64,000 nt of DNA from JBFWRK01 sp050248955. Its GTDB lineage: Bacteria; Actinomycetota; Acidimicrobiia; Acidimicrobiales; Ilumatobacteraceae. Where the stretch lies: positions 1 to 64,000 of the forward strand of contig JBFWRK010000007.1 in assembly GCA_050248955.1 (NCBI GenBank). Reading direction: 5' to 3'. The notes below the pieces were generated by a model that was not told the DNA's origin, searched no databases, and worked only from the letters and a program-made list of their open reading frames with translations. The position numbers and the translations under genes were made by a program. Each line of letters starts with the position of its first letter. Position 1 is the stretch's first letter. This document shows positions 33,115 through 41,991 of this stretch, piece by piece.

Positions 33115-34506
33115 TCACACCACGTGCCTGAGGTGGAACGACTTGGGCCGGGTGAAGGCGTCGAAGCCGAGCGTCGACAGCGTGCAGCCGTGGCCCGTGT
33201 CCTTCACGCCGGTCCAGGCGAGCGCCGGATCGAGGTAGTCGCAGCGGTTCATGTACCACGTACCGGTCTCGATCTGGTCGCCGATGCGCAGCGCGGCATC
33301 CGTGTCGTTCGTCCAGATCGACGCCGTGAGCCCGTAGGCCGAGTCGTTCATCAGCTCGATCGCCTCGCCGTCGCTGCGCACCCGGGCGATCCCGATGACC
33401 GGACCGAACGACTCCTCGGTCATCACCCGCATCGTGTGGTCGACGTCGACGAGCACCGTCGGCCCGAGGTAGGGCGAACCCGCCGCTGACGCCGCGAAGT
33501 CCGCCTCGCCGACCAGCTGGCGGGCGCCGTGTCCGATCGCCTCGGCGACCTGGCCGCGGACGAACTCGGCCGCCTTCGTGCTGACCATCGGACCGATCGT
33601 CGAGTCGGGGTCGAGCGGGTGGCCGAGGACGTACCCGCGCGCCTCGGTGACGAAGCCGTCGACGAACTCCTCGAACACCGCGTCGTGGACGTAGATGCGC
33701 TCGATGCCGCAGCACGACTGACCGGCGTTGAAGAACGACCCGTCGACCGTCTCCGCGATTGCGACCAGGAGATCGGCGTCCGGGCGGACGTACGCCGGAT
33801 CCTTGCCGCCGAGCTCGAGCCCGGTGCCGATGAACCGGCGGCTCGCTGCAGCCTGGATCGCGCGGCCGCCGTCGACCGACCCTGTGAACGAGACGAACCC
33901 GATGCGCTCGTCACCGATCATCCGGGCGATGTCGTCGTGCGTCGCGTGGACGTGCTGGAACACGCCGGGCGGGAGGCCGGCCGCAGTGAAGGCGTCCCGG
34001 TAGCGCTCGGCGCACAGCAAGGTCTGTGTCGCGTGCTTCAGGATCACCGCGTTGCCCGCCAGCAGTGCCGGCACCACGGAGTTGACCGACGTGAGGTACG
34101 GGTAGTTCCAGGGAGCGACGACGAGCACCGTGCCGACCGGTTCCTTGCGGATGAAGCGGGTGAACCCCTCCTTCGGCTCGACCTGGACGTCGGCGAGCGC
34201 ATCGGCGGCGATGGAGGCCATGTGGCGGGCGCGCTCCTGGAACCCGCGGTTGATCTCCATCGGGGTGTGGCGGACGGGGCGACCCATCTGCCAGCTCAGC
34301 TCGGCGCCCACCTCGTCCGAGATCGACAGGAGGTGCTGGACCATCCGCTCGCAGATCGCAGCGCGCTCGGCACACGGTGTTCGGCGCCATTCGAGCTGCG
34401 CCGCGTAGGCCCGGGACAACGTCGCCTCGAGCTCGTCGCCCGATACCGTGGTCCGCTCGGCGAACGTGGAACCGTCGGCGGGCGAGATGATCTTCTGCAC
34501 TGCCAT
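33115..34506 (-). CDS. NAD(P)-dependent aldehyde dehydrogenase
   Basis: A 463-residue aldehyde dehydrogenase. The active-site Cys lies in FFNAGQSCCGIERIYV, the general-base Glu in GLELGGKDPAYV, the Asn in VVAPWNYPY and the late motif is EESFGPVIGIARV. The sequence resembles succinate-semialdehyde or other short-chain aldehyde dehydrogenases. It is divergent from the peptidase C26 gene with 7 bp between starts, a pairing reminiscent of PuuC/PuuD in polyamine breakdown, though amine oxidase and ligase genes are missing here. ATG 34506 is chosen; ATG 34515 is also in frame and would overlap the neighbour's start. Confidence 0.9.
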   Translation of the reverse strand: MAVQKIISPADGSTFAERTTVSGDELEATLSRAYAAQLEWRRTPCAERAAICERMVQHLLSISDEVGAELSWQMGRPVRHTPMEINRGFQERARHMASIAADALADVQVEPKEGFTRFIRKEPVGTVLVVAPWNYPYLTSVNSVVPALLAGNAVILKHATQTLLCAERYRDAFTAAGLPPGVFQHVHATHDDIARMIGDERIGFVSFTGSVDGGRAIQAAASRRFIGTGLELGGKDPAYVRPDADLLVAIAETVDGSFFNAGQSCCGIERIYVHDAVFEEFVDGFVTEARGYVLGHPLDPDSTIGPMVSTKAAEFVRGQVAEAIGHGARQLVGEADFAASAAGSPYLGPTVLVDVDHTMRVMTEESFGPVIGIARVRSDGEAIELMNDSAYGLTASIWTNDTDAALRIGDQIETGTWYMNRCDYLDPALAWTGVKDTGHGCTLSTLGFDAFTRPKSFHLRHVV

Positions 34507-34516
34507 CGAGGCCATG

Positions 34517-35236
34517 ATGGCAGGTGTGGCCCGACCTCTCATCGCCATCACCGGTCGCCTCTCCCCCACGGCCGGCAACGTGCGCGGCGAGGCGTTCGCC
34601 AGCGGACAGCGTTACAGCAGGGCGGTCGTCCGGGCCGGTGCGCAGCCTGCGACGCTGCCCCCGATCACCGAGGACGTCACGCTGCTCGCCGAGTCGCTCG
34701 CCCGCTTCGACGGTCTCGTGCTCCAGGGCGGCGGAGACGTCGATCCGCGCCGCTACGGCGAGGAGCCGGGGACGGACGCGCTCTACGGGGTCATCCCCGA
34801 GCACGACGACCTCGAGTTCACGGTGCTCGCCGCGGCGCGGTCGATCGGGATGCCGATCCTCGCGATCTGCCGCGGCATGCAGGTGCTGAACGTCGCCTGC
34901 GGCGGGACGTTGGTGCAGGACATCGGTTCCGAGGACCACTGGCTCCAGCTCCACCCGGTCACGCTCGACGACGGATCACGCCTCGCCGAGGCGTTCGGTA
35001 CGAGGCGACCGCTCGAGTGCCACTCGGTGCACCACCAGAGCCTGAGGCTGCTGGGCGACGGGCTCCGGGTCGTCGGTCATGCCGACGACGGCACCGTCGA
35101 GGCAGTCGAACTGGAGGGCGATGCCTGGATCGTCGGGGTGCAGTGGCACCCGGAGGACACTGCTGCCGACGACGCCGTCCAGCAGCGCGTCTTCGACACC
35201 TTCGTGCGCGAGGTCGTCGTCCACCGCCGACGCTGA
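34517..35236 (+). CDS. Peptidase C26 family gamma-glutamyl hydrolase (PuuD-like)
   Basis: A 239-residue class I glutamine amidotransferase fold protein. The catalytic Cys is in LAICRGMQVLNVACGG, the His-Glu in VGVQWHPEDT, and the family motif GLVLQGGGDVDPRRYG is complete. Relatives hydrolyse gamma-glutamyl-GABA or other gamma-glutamyl compounds. The divergent aldehyde dehydrogenase supports a role in amine catabolism, but this is inference. ATG 34514 or 34517 both work. No clear ribosome site is seen. Confidence 0.87.
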   Translation: MAGVARPLIAITGRLSPTAGNVRGEAFASGQRYSRAVVRAGAQPATLPPITEDVTLLAESLARFDGLVLQGGGDVDPRRYGEEPGTDALYGVIPEHDDLEFTVLAAARSIGMPILAICRGMQVLNVACGGTLVQDIGSEDHWLQLHPVTLDDGSRLAEAFGTRRPLECHSVHHQSLRLLGDGLRVVGHADDGTVEAVELEGDAWIVGVQWHPEDTAADDAVQQRVFDTFVREVVVHRRR

Positions 35237-35382
35237 CCCCCGCCAACGGCTCCGATTCGCTCCTCGATCCCCGCCTGGTTCTCTGCTCATCGACGCGCCA
35301 CCACCGGTTCCCTGCTCACCCCCGGACACGGAAGGTCCGCTGGCGCGCAGAGATTCGGGGGAGGGGTGCGGTGGGGGTGGGG
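35237..35382. other. Convergent intergenic region with short direct repeat and weak hairpin
   Basis: The 146-bp gap between the peptidase C26 gene and nuoN of cluster 2. GGTTCTCTGCTCATC (35278-35292) and GGTTCCCTGCTCACC (35307-35321) are a near-exact direct repeat related to elements at 12128-12209. CGGAC (35323-35327) and GTCCG (35335-35339) form a weak hairpin that may end the 20-kb respiratory transcript. No gene is seen. Confidence 0.45.
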
Positions 35383-36915
35383 TCAGCCGGCGAGGCCGAG
35401 GCGGGGGACGGCGTCCTCTGCGAGATCGAGCAGCCAGCCGGGCCAGAAGCCGACGAGCAACGTGAAGCCGAACGCGATCGCGATCGCGAGGCCGGCGGAG
35501 ACCGGGATCCGCACCGGCTCCCGTCCGGCGTCGACCGTCTCGGGGTCGGCGAGGAACATGCTGACGATGATCCGCAGGTACAAGAACGCGGCGATGACGG
35601 CGCTCAGCATCGCGATGACCGCGAGCACGAAGCTGTCGGCATCCGCGGCGGCAGCGATCACGGCGAACTTGGCGACGAACCCGGACGTCAGCGGCACCCC
35701 GGCCTGTGCGAGCAGGAAGACCGTGAGCGCGAACGCGAGGATCGGGCGCTGCCGGCCGAAGCCGCGGTAGGAGTCGAGGTCGTGGGCGGCGTCGCCCGTG
35801 CGACCGACGAGGGTCACGACACCGAACGTCCCGAGGACGAGCACGCCGTAGGTCAGCAGGTAGAACAGCGAGCCCGACACGCCGCGCTCGTTCGCCGCCT
35901 CGACACCGACGAGGATGAACCCGGCGTGGCTGATCGAGGAGTAGGCGAGCATCCGCTTCACGTTCGTCTGGATGACGGCAAGGGTCGATCCGACGACGAG
36001 CGTGATCACGGCGATCACCCAGATCACCGGCCGCCAGTCGTCGACGCGGCTGCTGAGCCCGTACGTGAGCACTCGCAGCAGCGCGGCGAACCCGGCGACC
36101 TTCGCGGCCGAGGCCATGAAGGCCGTGACCGGCGTCGGTGCCCCCTGGTAGACGTCGGGCGTCCACGTGTGGAACGGCACGGCGGCGATCTTGAACGAGA
36201 GGCCGACGAGCAGCAGTGCGATGCCGGCGAGGAGGAGCGTCTTGGTGTTGCCGAGGAAGACCGTCGACTCGAGCGCGGAGAAGATCGACAGCTCGCCAGC
36301 GGGGCTGGACGTGAGGTGCGTCGTGCCGGTCGCGCCGTAGACGAGCGCGATGCCGTAGAGCAGGAACGCCGACGAGAAGCTGCCGAGGATGAAGTACTTG
36401 AGACCGGATTCCTGCGACTCCGCCCGCTTGCGGTTGCTCGCGGCGAGGACGTACAGCGCGATCGACAGGGTCTCGAGCCCGAGGAACAGCACGACGAGGT
36501 CGTTCGCAGCGGCCATCACGACGCCACCGATCGCGCACATCAGGTAGAGGCCGTAGACCTCCGGTCCCTCGGCGCCCTCGCGGCGGAGGAAGTCGTCGGT
36601 GAGCAGCGCGGCAAGGGCAACCGCGGCGCAGATCGTGATCGTGATGAACATCGTGAACCGGTCGATGCGGAGGGACTCGGCGATGAGGAACCGATCGCCG
36701 CCGTCGCTGATGTCGTCCCAGATGAAGATCGACAGCACGAGTGCGGCGCTCGCCGTGGTGACCGTGGCGAGGGCGTACCAGCCCCGCGGCCAATGCGGCG
36801 TCAGCGCCGCCGCTACCAGCAGGAGCAACCCGCCCCCGAGCAGCACCAGCAGCGGGGTGACCCCCCACCAATCGATCGGCGGGCCGACGAAGTCGTTGGC
36901 GGCCTGCGCGAGCAT
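35383..36915 (-). CDS. nuoN: NADH-quinone oxidoreductase subunit N, cluster 2
   Basis: Antiporter-like membrane subunit, 510 residues, last gene of the complete nuo cluster. Motifs: VVLFLGLETLSIALYVLA (helix-5 Glu), YFILGSFSSAFLLYG, GLSFKIAAVPFHTWTPDVYQGAP, MLAYSSISHAGF and VPLTSGFVAKFAV. ATG 36915 overlaps the nuoM stop (TGATG). It is clearly diverged from the cluster 1 NuoN, so the two clusters are not a recent duplication. Confidence 0.95.
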   Translation of the reverse strand: MLAQAANDFVGPPIDWWGVTPLLVLLGGGLLLLVAAALTPHWPRGWYALATVTTASAALVLSIFIWDDISDGGDRFLIAESLRIDRFTMFITITICAAVALAALLTDDFLRREGAEGPEVYGLYLMCAIGGVVMAAANDLVVLFLGLETLSIALYVLAASNRKRAESQESGLKYFILGSFSSAFLLYGIALVYGATGTTHLTSSPAGELSIFSALESTVFLGNTKTLLLAGIALLLVGLSFKIAAVPFHTWTPDVYQGAPTPVTAFMASAAKVAGFAALLRVLTYGLSSRVDDWRPVIWVIAVITLVVGSTLAVIQTNVKRMLAYSSISHAGFILVGVEAANERGVSGSLFYLLTYGVLVLGTFGVVTLVGRTGDAAHDLDSYRGFGRQRPILAFALTVFLLAQAGVPLTSGFVAKFAVIAAAADADSFVLAVIAMLSAVIAAFLYLRIIVSMFLADPETVDAGREPVRIPVSAGLAIAIAFGFTLLVGFWPGWLLDLAEDAVPRLGLAG

Positions 36916-38477
36916 CACTCGCCCTCCCCTTCGTCGAGCACGACGGCACTGACGGGCTGCGGCTCTACGTAGCCGGTCTTCTCCTCGATGTGCGCGATCA
37001 GACGGTCGACGCTCGGCTCGATGCGCTCGATCATCGGCTTCGGATAGATGCCGCAGAAGAAGATCAGGCCGATCAGCGGCAGCATCACCAAGCCCTCACG
37101 CAGCGACATCTCCGGAAAGCTCTTGTTCTCTTCGTCGGGCTCGCCGTGGAAGACGCGCTGGTAGGCCCAGAGCATGTAGACGGCGGCGAGGATGACGCCG
37201 GTCGCGGCGACCACGGTCCACCAGCGGGCGGTGAGGAAGGACCCGATCAGGACGAGGAACTCACCGACGAACCCGTTCGTGCCCGGCAGGCCGATCGAGG
37301 AGAGCATCACGACCATGAACACCGCGGCGAAGATCGGCGCGACGGTCTGCAGCCCCTTCAGCGCGGAGATCTCACGCGTGTGGCGGCGGTCGGAGATCAT
37401 CCCGACGAGCAGGAAGAGGGCACCGGTGGAGACGCCGTGGTTGACCATCTGCATCACGCCGCCGGTGACGGCCTGGCTCGTCATCGCGAACGAGCCGAGG
37501 ATGATGAACCCGAGGTGTGCGATCGACGAGTACGCGACGAGTCGCTTGAGGTCGCGTTGCATCGCCGCGACGATGGCGCCGTAGGTGATGCCGATCACGG
37601 CGAGCGTGAGGAACAGCGGTCGGAACCACCTTGCTGCTTCGGGGAACAGCTCGAAGCCGAAGCGCAGGAACCCGTACGTGCCGAGCTTCAGCATCACGGC
37701 GGCGAGGATCACGGACCCGGCCGTCGGCGCCTCCGTGTGCGCGTCGGGCAGCCACGTGTGCAGCGGGAAGATCGGCACCTTGACCGCGAACGCGATGGCA
37801 AACGCGAGGAACAGCCAGCGACCGGTGCCCGCCGAGAAGCTCGCCTGCTCGGAGAGCTCGACGAGGTCGAAGGTCAGCCGGCCGACGTCGTCCCTCGCGA
37901 GAAAGACCGTGGCGAGGATGCCGACGAGCATGAACGCCGACCCGGCCATCGTGTAGATGAAGAACTTCAACGCCGCGTAGACGCGCCGGTCGTAGCCCCA
38001 GCCACCGATGAGGAAGTACATCGGGACGAGCACGATCTCGAAGAACACGAAGAAGAGGAAGAGATCGAGGCTCACGAACGAGCCGAGCACGCCCGCCTCG
38101 AGCAGCAGGATCCATGCCAGGTACGGCTTCTCGTCGTGGTGGGCGGCGGAGCCCAGGATCGCGAGCGGGAAGAGCACGCCGGTGAGCACGACCATGAACA
38201 GCGAGATGCCGTCGATCCCGAGGTTCCAGCTGATGCCCCACTGCTCGATCCAGGAGTGCTTCGACGCGTACTGGTAACCGGCCTCACCGGACTGGAAGCT
38301 GGCGAGCAACCAGATGCTGAGCGCCCCGGTGGCGCCGGTGAAGAGGAGCGCGATCAGCTTGCCGAGCTCGGGCCGGCGGGTCCGCATGAGCGCGACGACC
38401 AGCGCGCCGATCGCCGGCACGAGCACGATGGTCGTGAGGATCGGGAAGGACGATGCGGTGGTCTCGGCGGCGAGCAT
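36915..38477 (-). CDS. nuoM: NADH-quinone oxidoreductase subunit M, cluster 2
   Basis: Antiporter-like membrane subunit, 520 residues. Motifs: FFVFFEIVLVPMYFLIGGWG, AVKVPIFPLHTWLPDAHTEAPT, LVAYSSIAHLGF and IGLPGTNGFVGEF. The start ATG 38477 overlaps the nuoL stop (TGATG); the longer frame upstream overlaps nuoL in another frame and is rejected. It lacks the His-rich loop seen in the cluster 1 copy. Confidence 0.95.
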   Translation of the reverse strand: MLAAETTASSFPILTTIVLVPAIGALVVALMRTRRPELGKLIALLFTGATGALSIWLLASFQSGEAGYQYASKHSWIEQWGISWNLGIDGISLFMVVLTGVLFPLAILGSAAHHDEKPYLAWILLLEAGVLGSFVSLDLFLFFVFFEIVLVPMYFLIGGWGYDRRVYAALKFFIYTMAGSAFMLVGILATVFLARDDVGRLTFDLVELSEQASFSAGTGRWLFLAFAIAFAVKVPIFPLHTWLPDAHTEAPTAGSVILAAVMLKLGTYGFLRFGFELFPEAARWFRPLFLTLAVIGITYGAIVAAMQRDLKRLVAYSSIAHLGFIILGSFAMTSQAVTGGVMQMVNHGVSTGALFLLVGMISDRRHTREISALKGLQTVAPIFAAVFMVVMLSSIGLPGTNGFVGEFLVLIGSFLTARWWTVVAATGVILAAVYMLWAYQRVFHGEPDEENKSFPEMSLREGLVMLPLIGLIFFCGIYPKPMIERIEPSVDRLIAHIEEKTGYVEPQPVSAVVLDEGEGE

Positions 38478-40390
38478 CACAGCACCCCCAGGCCCTGCAG
38501 CAGGAACCAGGTGAGCAGCGCGACGACGCCGATGCCGATGCCGAGCGCATAGTTGCGGATGAAGCCGCTCTGGCCCTTGCGCAGCACCCCGGCTGCCGCC
38601 CGGACGCTCGTCGCGGTGCCGTTCACCGCACCGTCGACGACGTTGCTGTCCACCCAGGCTGCCCCCTCGAAGGCGGCCAGCCCAGGTCCGCCGACGAAGT
38701 CCGTGACCGCCTGGTCGAAGTACCAGCCGTTGGCGAGGATCGCCGGCTCGATCGGCCTGAACTTCTTCTTCAGGTACACCAGCACTCCTGCGATGATGCC
38801 GAGCACGGCGAACAGCGCCGCGAGGCCGGCGAGGACCCACTTGATGTCGTCGGACGAGTCGGTGAGGTGGCGCTCGCCGACCTCGACGACCGGCTCGAGC
38901 CAGTGCTCGAGGCGCTTCGTCTGCGAGTTGAACGGCAGGTTCAGCCCGCCACCGACCATCGCCAACCCGGCGAGCACGACGAGCGGCGTCAGCATGATCC
39001 AGGGCGACTCGTGCGGAACCTTGTCGCCGTGCGCGCCGTGCTCGTCGGCGTGGTCCTTCCAGCGGGCCTCGCCGAAGAAGACCATCATCACCTGACGGGT
39101 CATGTAGTACGCCGTGAGGATCGCGGTCAGGAAGCCGAGCACCCAGAGCACGGGCGACTTGTCCCAGGCGTAGAGCAGGATCTCGTCCTTCGACCAGAAG
39201 CCGGCGAACGGCGGCACGCCGGCGATCGCCAACCAGCCGATGATGAACGTCACGGCGGTGATCGGCATCAGCTTGCGGAGCGCGCCCATCCGGCGCATGT
39301 CCTGTTCGTCGTGCATGCCGTGGATCACCGAGCCGGATCCGAGGAACATCAGTGCTTTGAAGAACGCGTGGGTGACCATGTGGAAGATCGCCGCGATGTA
39401 GGCGCCGGAGCCGACCGCCAGGAACATGTAGCCGAGCTGGCTCACGGTCGAGTAGGCGAGCACCTTCTTGATGTCGTTCTGGGCGACGGCGATGGTGGCC
39501 GCGAACAGCGCCGTGCTGACGCCGACGACCGCGATCAGCGTCGGTGCCCACTCGAACGACGAGGCGATGATCGGGTTGATCCGAGTCATCAGGAAGACGC
39601 CGGCCGTGACCATGGTCGCGGCGTGGATCAGCGCGGAGACCGGCGTCGGGCCTTCCATCGCGTCCGGTAGCCAGATGTAGAGCGGCAGCTGCGCGCTCTT
39701 GCCGCAGGCCCCGATGAACAGCATGAGCGTGATCGCCGTCGCCGTGCTGCCGGCGAGCCCGCCTTCCTCGGCGAGCCGGTTGAGGCCGGGGAAGCTCAGC
39801 GTGCCCGCCGCCTGGAAGGCGAGGAACATGCCGATCATGAAGCCCCAGTCACCGACGCGGTTCGTGACGAACGCCTTCTTGCCGGCCGTCGCAGCGGACT
39901 CGCGCGTGTGCCAGAACGCGATGAGGAAGTACGAGCAGGCGCCGACGCCCTCCCAGCCGAGGAACGTGACGAGCATGTTCTCGCCGAGCACGAGCATCAG
40001 CATCGAGAAGGCGAAGAGGTTCAGGTACAGGAAGAACTTCGAGAACTTCGGGTCGCCGTGCATGTAGCCGATGGCGTACAGGTGGATCAGCGTGCCGACG
40101 CCCGTGACGAACAGCGCCATCGTGATGCTCAGCGGGTCGGCGAGGAACGCGAGGTCGACGCGCAACGACGAGACCGGCACCCAGGAGAAGATCGTCTCGA
40201 CGTGGGCGCGGTCGTCCGCGCTCTTCGACAGCAGGTCGAAGAAGACGCCGACGGTGACGGCGAACGCACCCCCGCACGCGGCCGTCGCGAGCCATCCGGC
40301 GAAGGGGTCGCCGAGGCGCCGGCCGAGAACGACGATCAGCACGAAGCCGGCCAGCGGCAGGGCAGGGATCAACCAGATGAGGTCGAGCAT
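38477..40390 (-). CDS. nuoL: NADH-quinone oxidoreductase subunit L, cluster 2
   Basis: The distal antiporter-like subunit at the usual length of 637 residues. Motifs: TFLGWEGVGACSYFLIAFW, GKSAQLPLYIWLPDAMEGPTPVS, VLAYSTVSQLGYM and GVPPFAGFWSKDEI. A short His-containing loop (KDHADEHGAHGDK) precedes HESPW. ATG 40390 lies 10 bp after the nuoK stop. Confidence 0.96.
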   Translation of the reverse strand: MLDLIWLIPALPLAGFVLIVVLGRRLGDPFAGWLATAACGGAFAVTVGVFFDLLSKSADDRAHVETIFSWVPVSSLRVDLAFLADPLSITMALFVTGVGTLIHLYAIGYMHGDPKFSKFFLYLNLFAFSMLMLVLGENMLVTFLGWEGVGACSYFLIAFWHTRESAATAGKKAFVTNRVGDWGFMIGMFLAFQAAGTLSFPGLNRLAEEGGLAGSTATAITLMLFIGACGKSAQLPLYIWLPDAMEGPTPVSALIHAATMVTAGVFLMTRINPIIASSFEWAPTLIAVVGVSTALFAATIAVAQNDIKKVLAYSTVSQLGYMFLAVGSGAYIAAIFHMVTHAFFKALMFLGSGSVIHGMHDEQDMRRMGALRKLMPITAVTFIIGWLAIAGVPPFAGFWSKDEILLYAWDKSPVLWVLGFLTAILTAYYMTRQVMMVFFGEARWKDHADEHGAHGDKVPHESPWIMLTPLVVLAGLAMVGGGLNLPFNSQTKRLEHWLEPVVEVGERHLTDSSDDIKWVLAGLAALFAVLGIIAGVLVYLKKKFRPIEPAILANGWYFDQAVTDFVGGPGLAAFEGAAWVDSNVVDGAVNGTATSVRAAAGVLRKGQSGFIRNYALGIGIGVVALLTWFLLQGLGVL

Positions 40391-40400
40391 CGTCGCGTCC

Positions 40401-40724
40401 TCAGCCCTTCATCAGAGCGATGTCGTCGGCGGTGGCGCCGGGCTTGCGTCGGAAGATGGCCACGATGATCCCGAGGCCGACCACGACCTCGGCTGCCGCC
40501 ACGACGAGGACGAAGAACACGGTCGTCTGCCCGCCGATGTCGCCGAGCATCCGGGAGAACGCCACGAACGACAGGTTGACGGCGTTCAGCATCAGTTCGA
40601 TGCACATGAACATCACGAGCGGGTTCCGCCGGACCAGCACGCCGAACACGCCGATGGCGAACACCGCTGCCGACAGCAGGAGGTACCACGTGGGCGTGGG
40701 CTGCACGGCGAGGATCCCGGTCAC
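40401..40724 (-). CDS. nuoK: NADH-quinone oxidoreductase subunit K, cluster 2
   Basis: A three-helix membrane subunit, 107 residues. The conserved Glu residues lie in VMFMCIELMLNAVN and AAAEVVVGLGIIV. GTG 40724 overlaps the nuoJ stop by four bases (GTGA). Confidence 0.95.
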   Translation of the reverse strand: MTGILAVQPTPTWYLLLSAAVFAIGVFGVLVRRNPLVMFMCIELMLNAVNLSFVAFSRMLGDIGGQTTVFFVLVVAAAEVVVGLGIIVAIFRRKPGATADDIALMKG

Positions 40725-41242
40725 TTCGCGACGTCCTTCCTGGGTCGGCGGGTGAGGAGGACGGTGCCGACGACTGCGATGACGAGCAGTACCGACGTGA
40801 GCTCGAACGCGAAGACGTAGTCGGAGAAGACCGACCTGGCCAGCTCGCGGATGTTGTCCTCAGCCGGCTCGAGCTCGCCGCGCGACGAGAACAGGCTGCG
40901 GCTCACGATCACTGCCGTGCCGACGAACCCGGCGAGCGCGACGGCCACGAGCGCAGCGAGCGGCCGCTGCACCTTGAACGGCTCGACCCGGATGTCATCG
41001 GACTTCTCGACGCCGAGGAGCATGATCACGAAGAGGAACAGCACGACGATCGCGCCGGCGTACACGATCACCTGGACGGCGGCGAGGAAGTGCGCCTGCA
41101 GCGCGACGAAGTGCACGGCGATGCCGAACAGCGTGAGGACGAGCGACAGCGCGGCGTGAACCGGGTTGCTGCGCACGACGACGCCCACCGCGCCGACGAG
41201 CACCATCGCGGTCGCGATCACGAACACGATCGTCTCGGTCAC
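40721..41242 (-). CDS. nuoJ: NADH-quinone oxidoreductase subunit J, cluster 2
   Basis: A five-helix membrane subunit, 173 residues, with the helix 3 signature HFLAAVQVIVYAGAIVVLFLFV. GTG 41242 overlaps the nuoI stop. It ends in a basic tail LTRRPRKDVAK. Confidence 0.95.
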   Translation of the reverse strand: MTETIVFVIATAMVLVGAVGVVVRSNPVHAALSLVLTLFGIAVHFVALQAHFLAAVQVIVYAGAIVVLFLFVIMLLGVEKSDDIRVEPFKVQRPLAALVAVALAGFVGTAVIVSRSLFSSRGELEPAEDNIRELARSVFSDYVFAFELTSVLLVIAVVGTVLLTRRPRKDVAK

Positions 41243-41991
41243 GAGTCACCACCTCGATGGCCTGCCGTGCCTTCCGCCGCGCCCTCGCCCCGCTCGCCGG
41301 CGTGCGACCCGTCACCGGCGTGCGACCCGTCACCGTCGTGGGACCCATCGCCGGTGGTCCCGTCGACCGCGTCCTGCGCCGGTTCGGGGGCGCGGACACC
41401 GTGACCGAGCTCGCCGGACCAGGCCTCGATGCCTTCGAACGCGGCGGCACCCGACGGCGCCGTCGCCCGCATCCACCCGGACGTCGCCAGCTCGTCGCCC
41501 TCGCGCCAGTCCTCCCAGGGGAGCTGCTTCGGCTTGCCGTCGTCGTCGACGAGCAGCTCGGCCTTCGTGTAGATCGCGTCCTTGCGGTTCGTGAACGAGA
41601 ACTCGAACAGCTTCGTCTCGGTGATCGCCTCGGTCGGGCAGGCCTCGACGCACAGGTCGCAGTGGATGCAGCGCAGGTAGTTGATCTCGTAGACGAACCC
41701 GTAGCGCTCGCCCGGGCTGACCGGGTCGTCGGCGGGGTTGTCGGCACCACGCACGTAGATGCAGCGTGCCGGGCAGACCCCGGCGCACAGCTCGCAGCCG
41801 ATGCACTTCTCCATCCCGTCCTCGTAGCGGTTGAGGACATGGCGCCCGTGGAGCCGCTCCGGCTTCGCGATCTTCGTGTCGTGCTTCGCCGAACCCTTGC
41901 GGCTCTCACGACCGCCCGAGTACTCCGTGGTGACCCGGTTCCGCCTGCCGTGCTGACGGATGGTGACGAGGAAACCCCCGAGGTAGCCCAT
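41239..41991 (-). CDS. nuoI: NADH-quinone oxidoreductase subunit I, cluster 2, with repetitive C-terminal tail
   Basis: The 8-iron subunit, 250 residues. Both cluster motifs are complete: CIGCELCAGVCP and CIHCDLCVEACP. After the ferredoxin domain an extended tail of about 80 residues contains a repeated Asp-Gly-Ser-His-(Ala/Asp)-Gly unit, encoded by an 18-bp tandem repeat (about 41299-41354). The cluster 1 copy (166 residues) has no such tail. ATG 41991 overlaps the nuoH stop (ATGA). Confidence 0.95.
   Translation of the reverse strand: MGYLGGFLVTIRQHGRRNRVTTEYSGGRESRKGSAKHDTKIAKPERLHGRHVLNRYEDGMEKCIGCELCAGVCPARCIYVRGADNPADDPVSPGERYGFVYEINYLRCIHCDLCVEACPTEAITETKLFEFSFTNRKDAIYTKAELLVDDDGKPKQLPWEDWREGDELATSGWMRATAPSGAAAFEGIEAWSGELGHGVRAPEPAQDAVDGTTGDGSHDGDGSHAGDGSHAGERGEGAAEGTAGHRGGDS
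41299..41354. repeat. 18-bp tandem repeat in nuoI of cluster 2
   Basis: About three units of GGCGTGCGACCCGTCACC, the last diverged (GTCGTGGGACCCATCGCC), encode Gly-Asp-Gly-Ser-His-Ala repeats in the NuoI tail. The unit length keeps the frame. Confidence 0.8.

Noticed and set aside
33529..36972. Plus-strand frame of 1147 codons
   Set aside because: It spans parts of three real genes on both strands and a non-coding gap, with no conserved motif.
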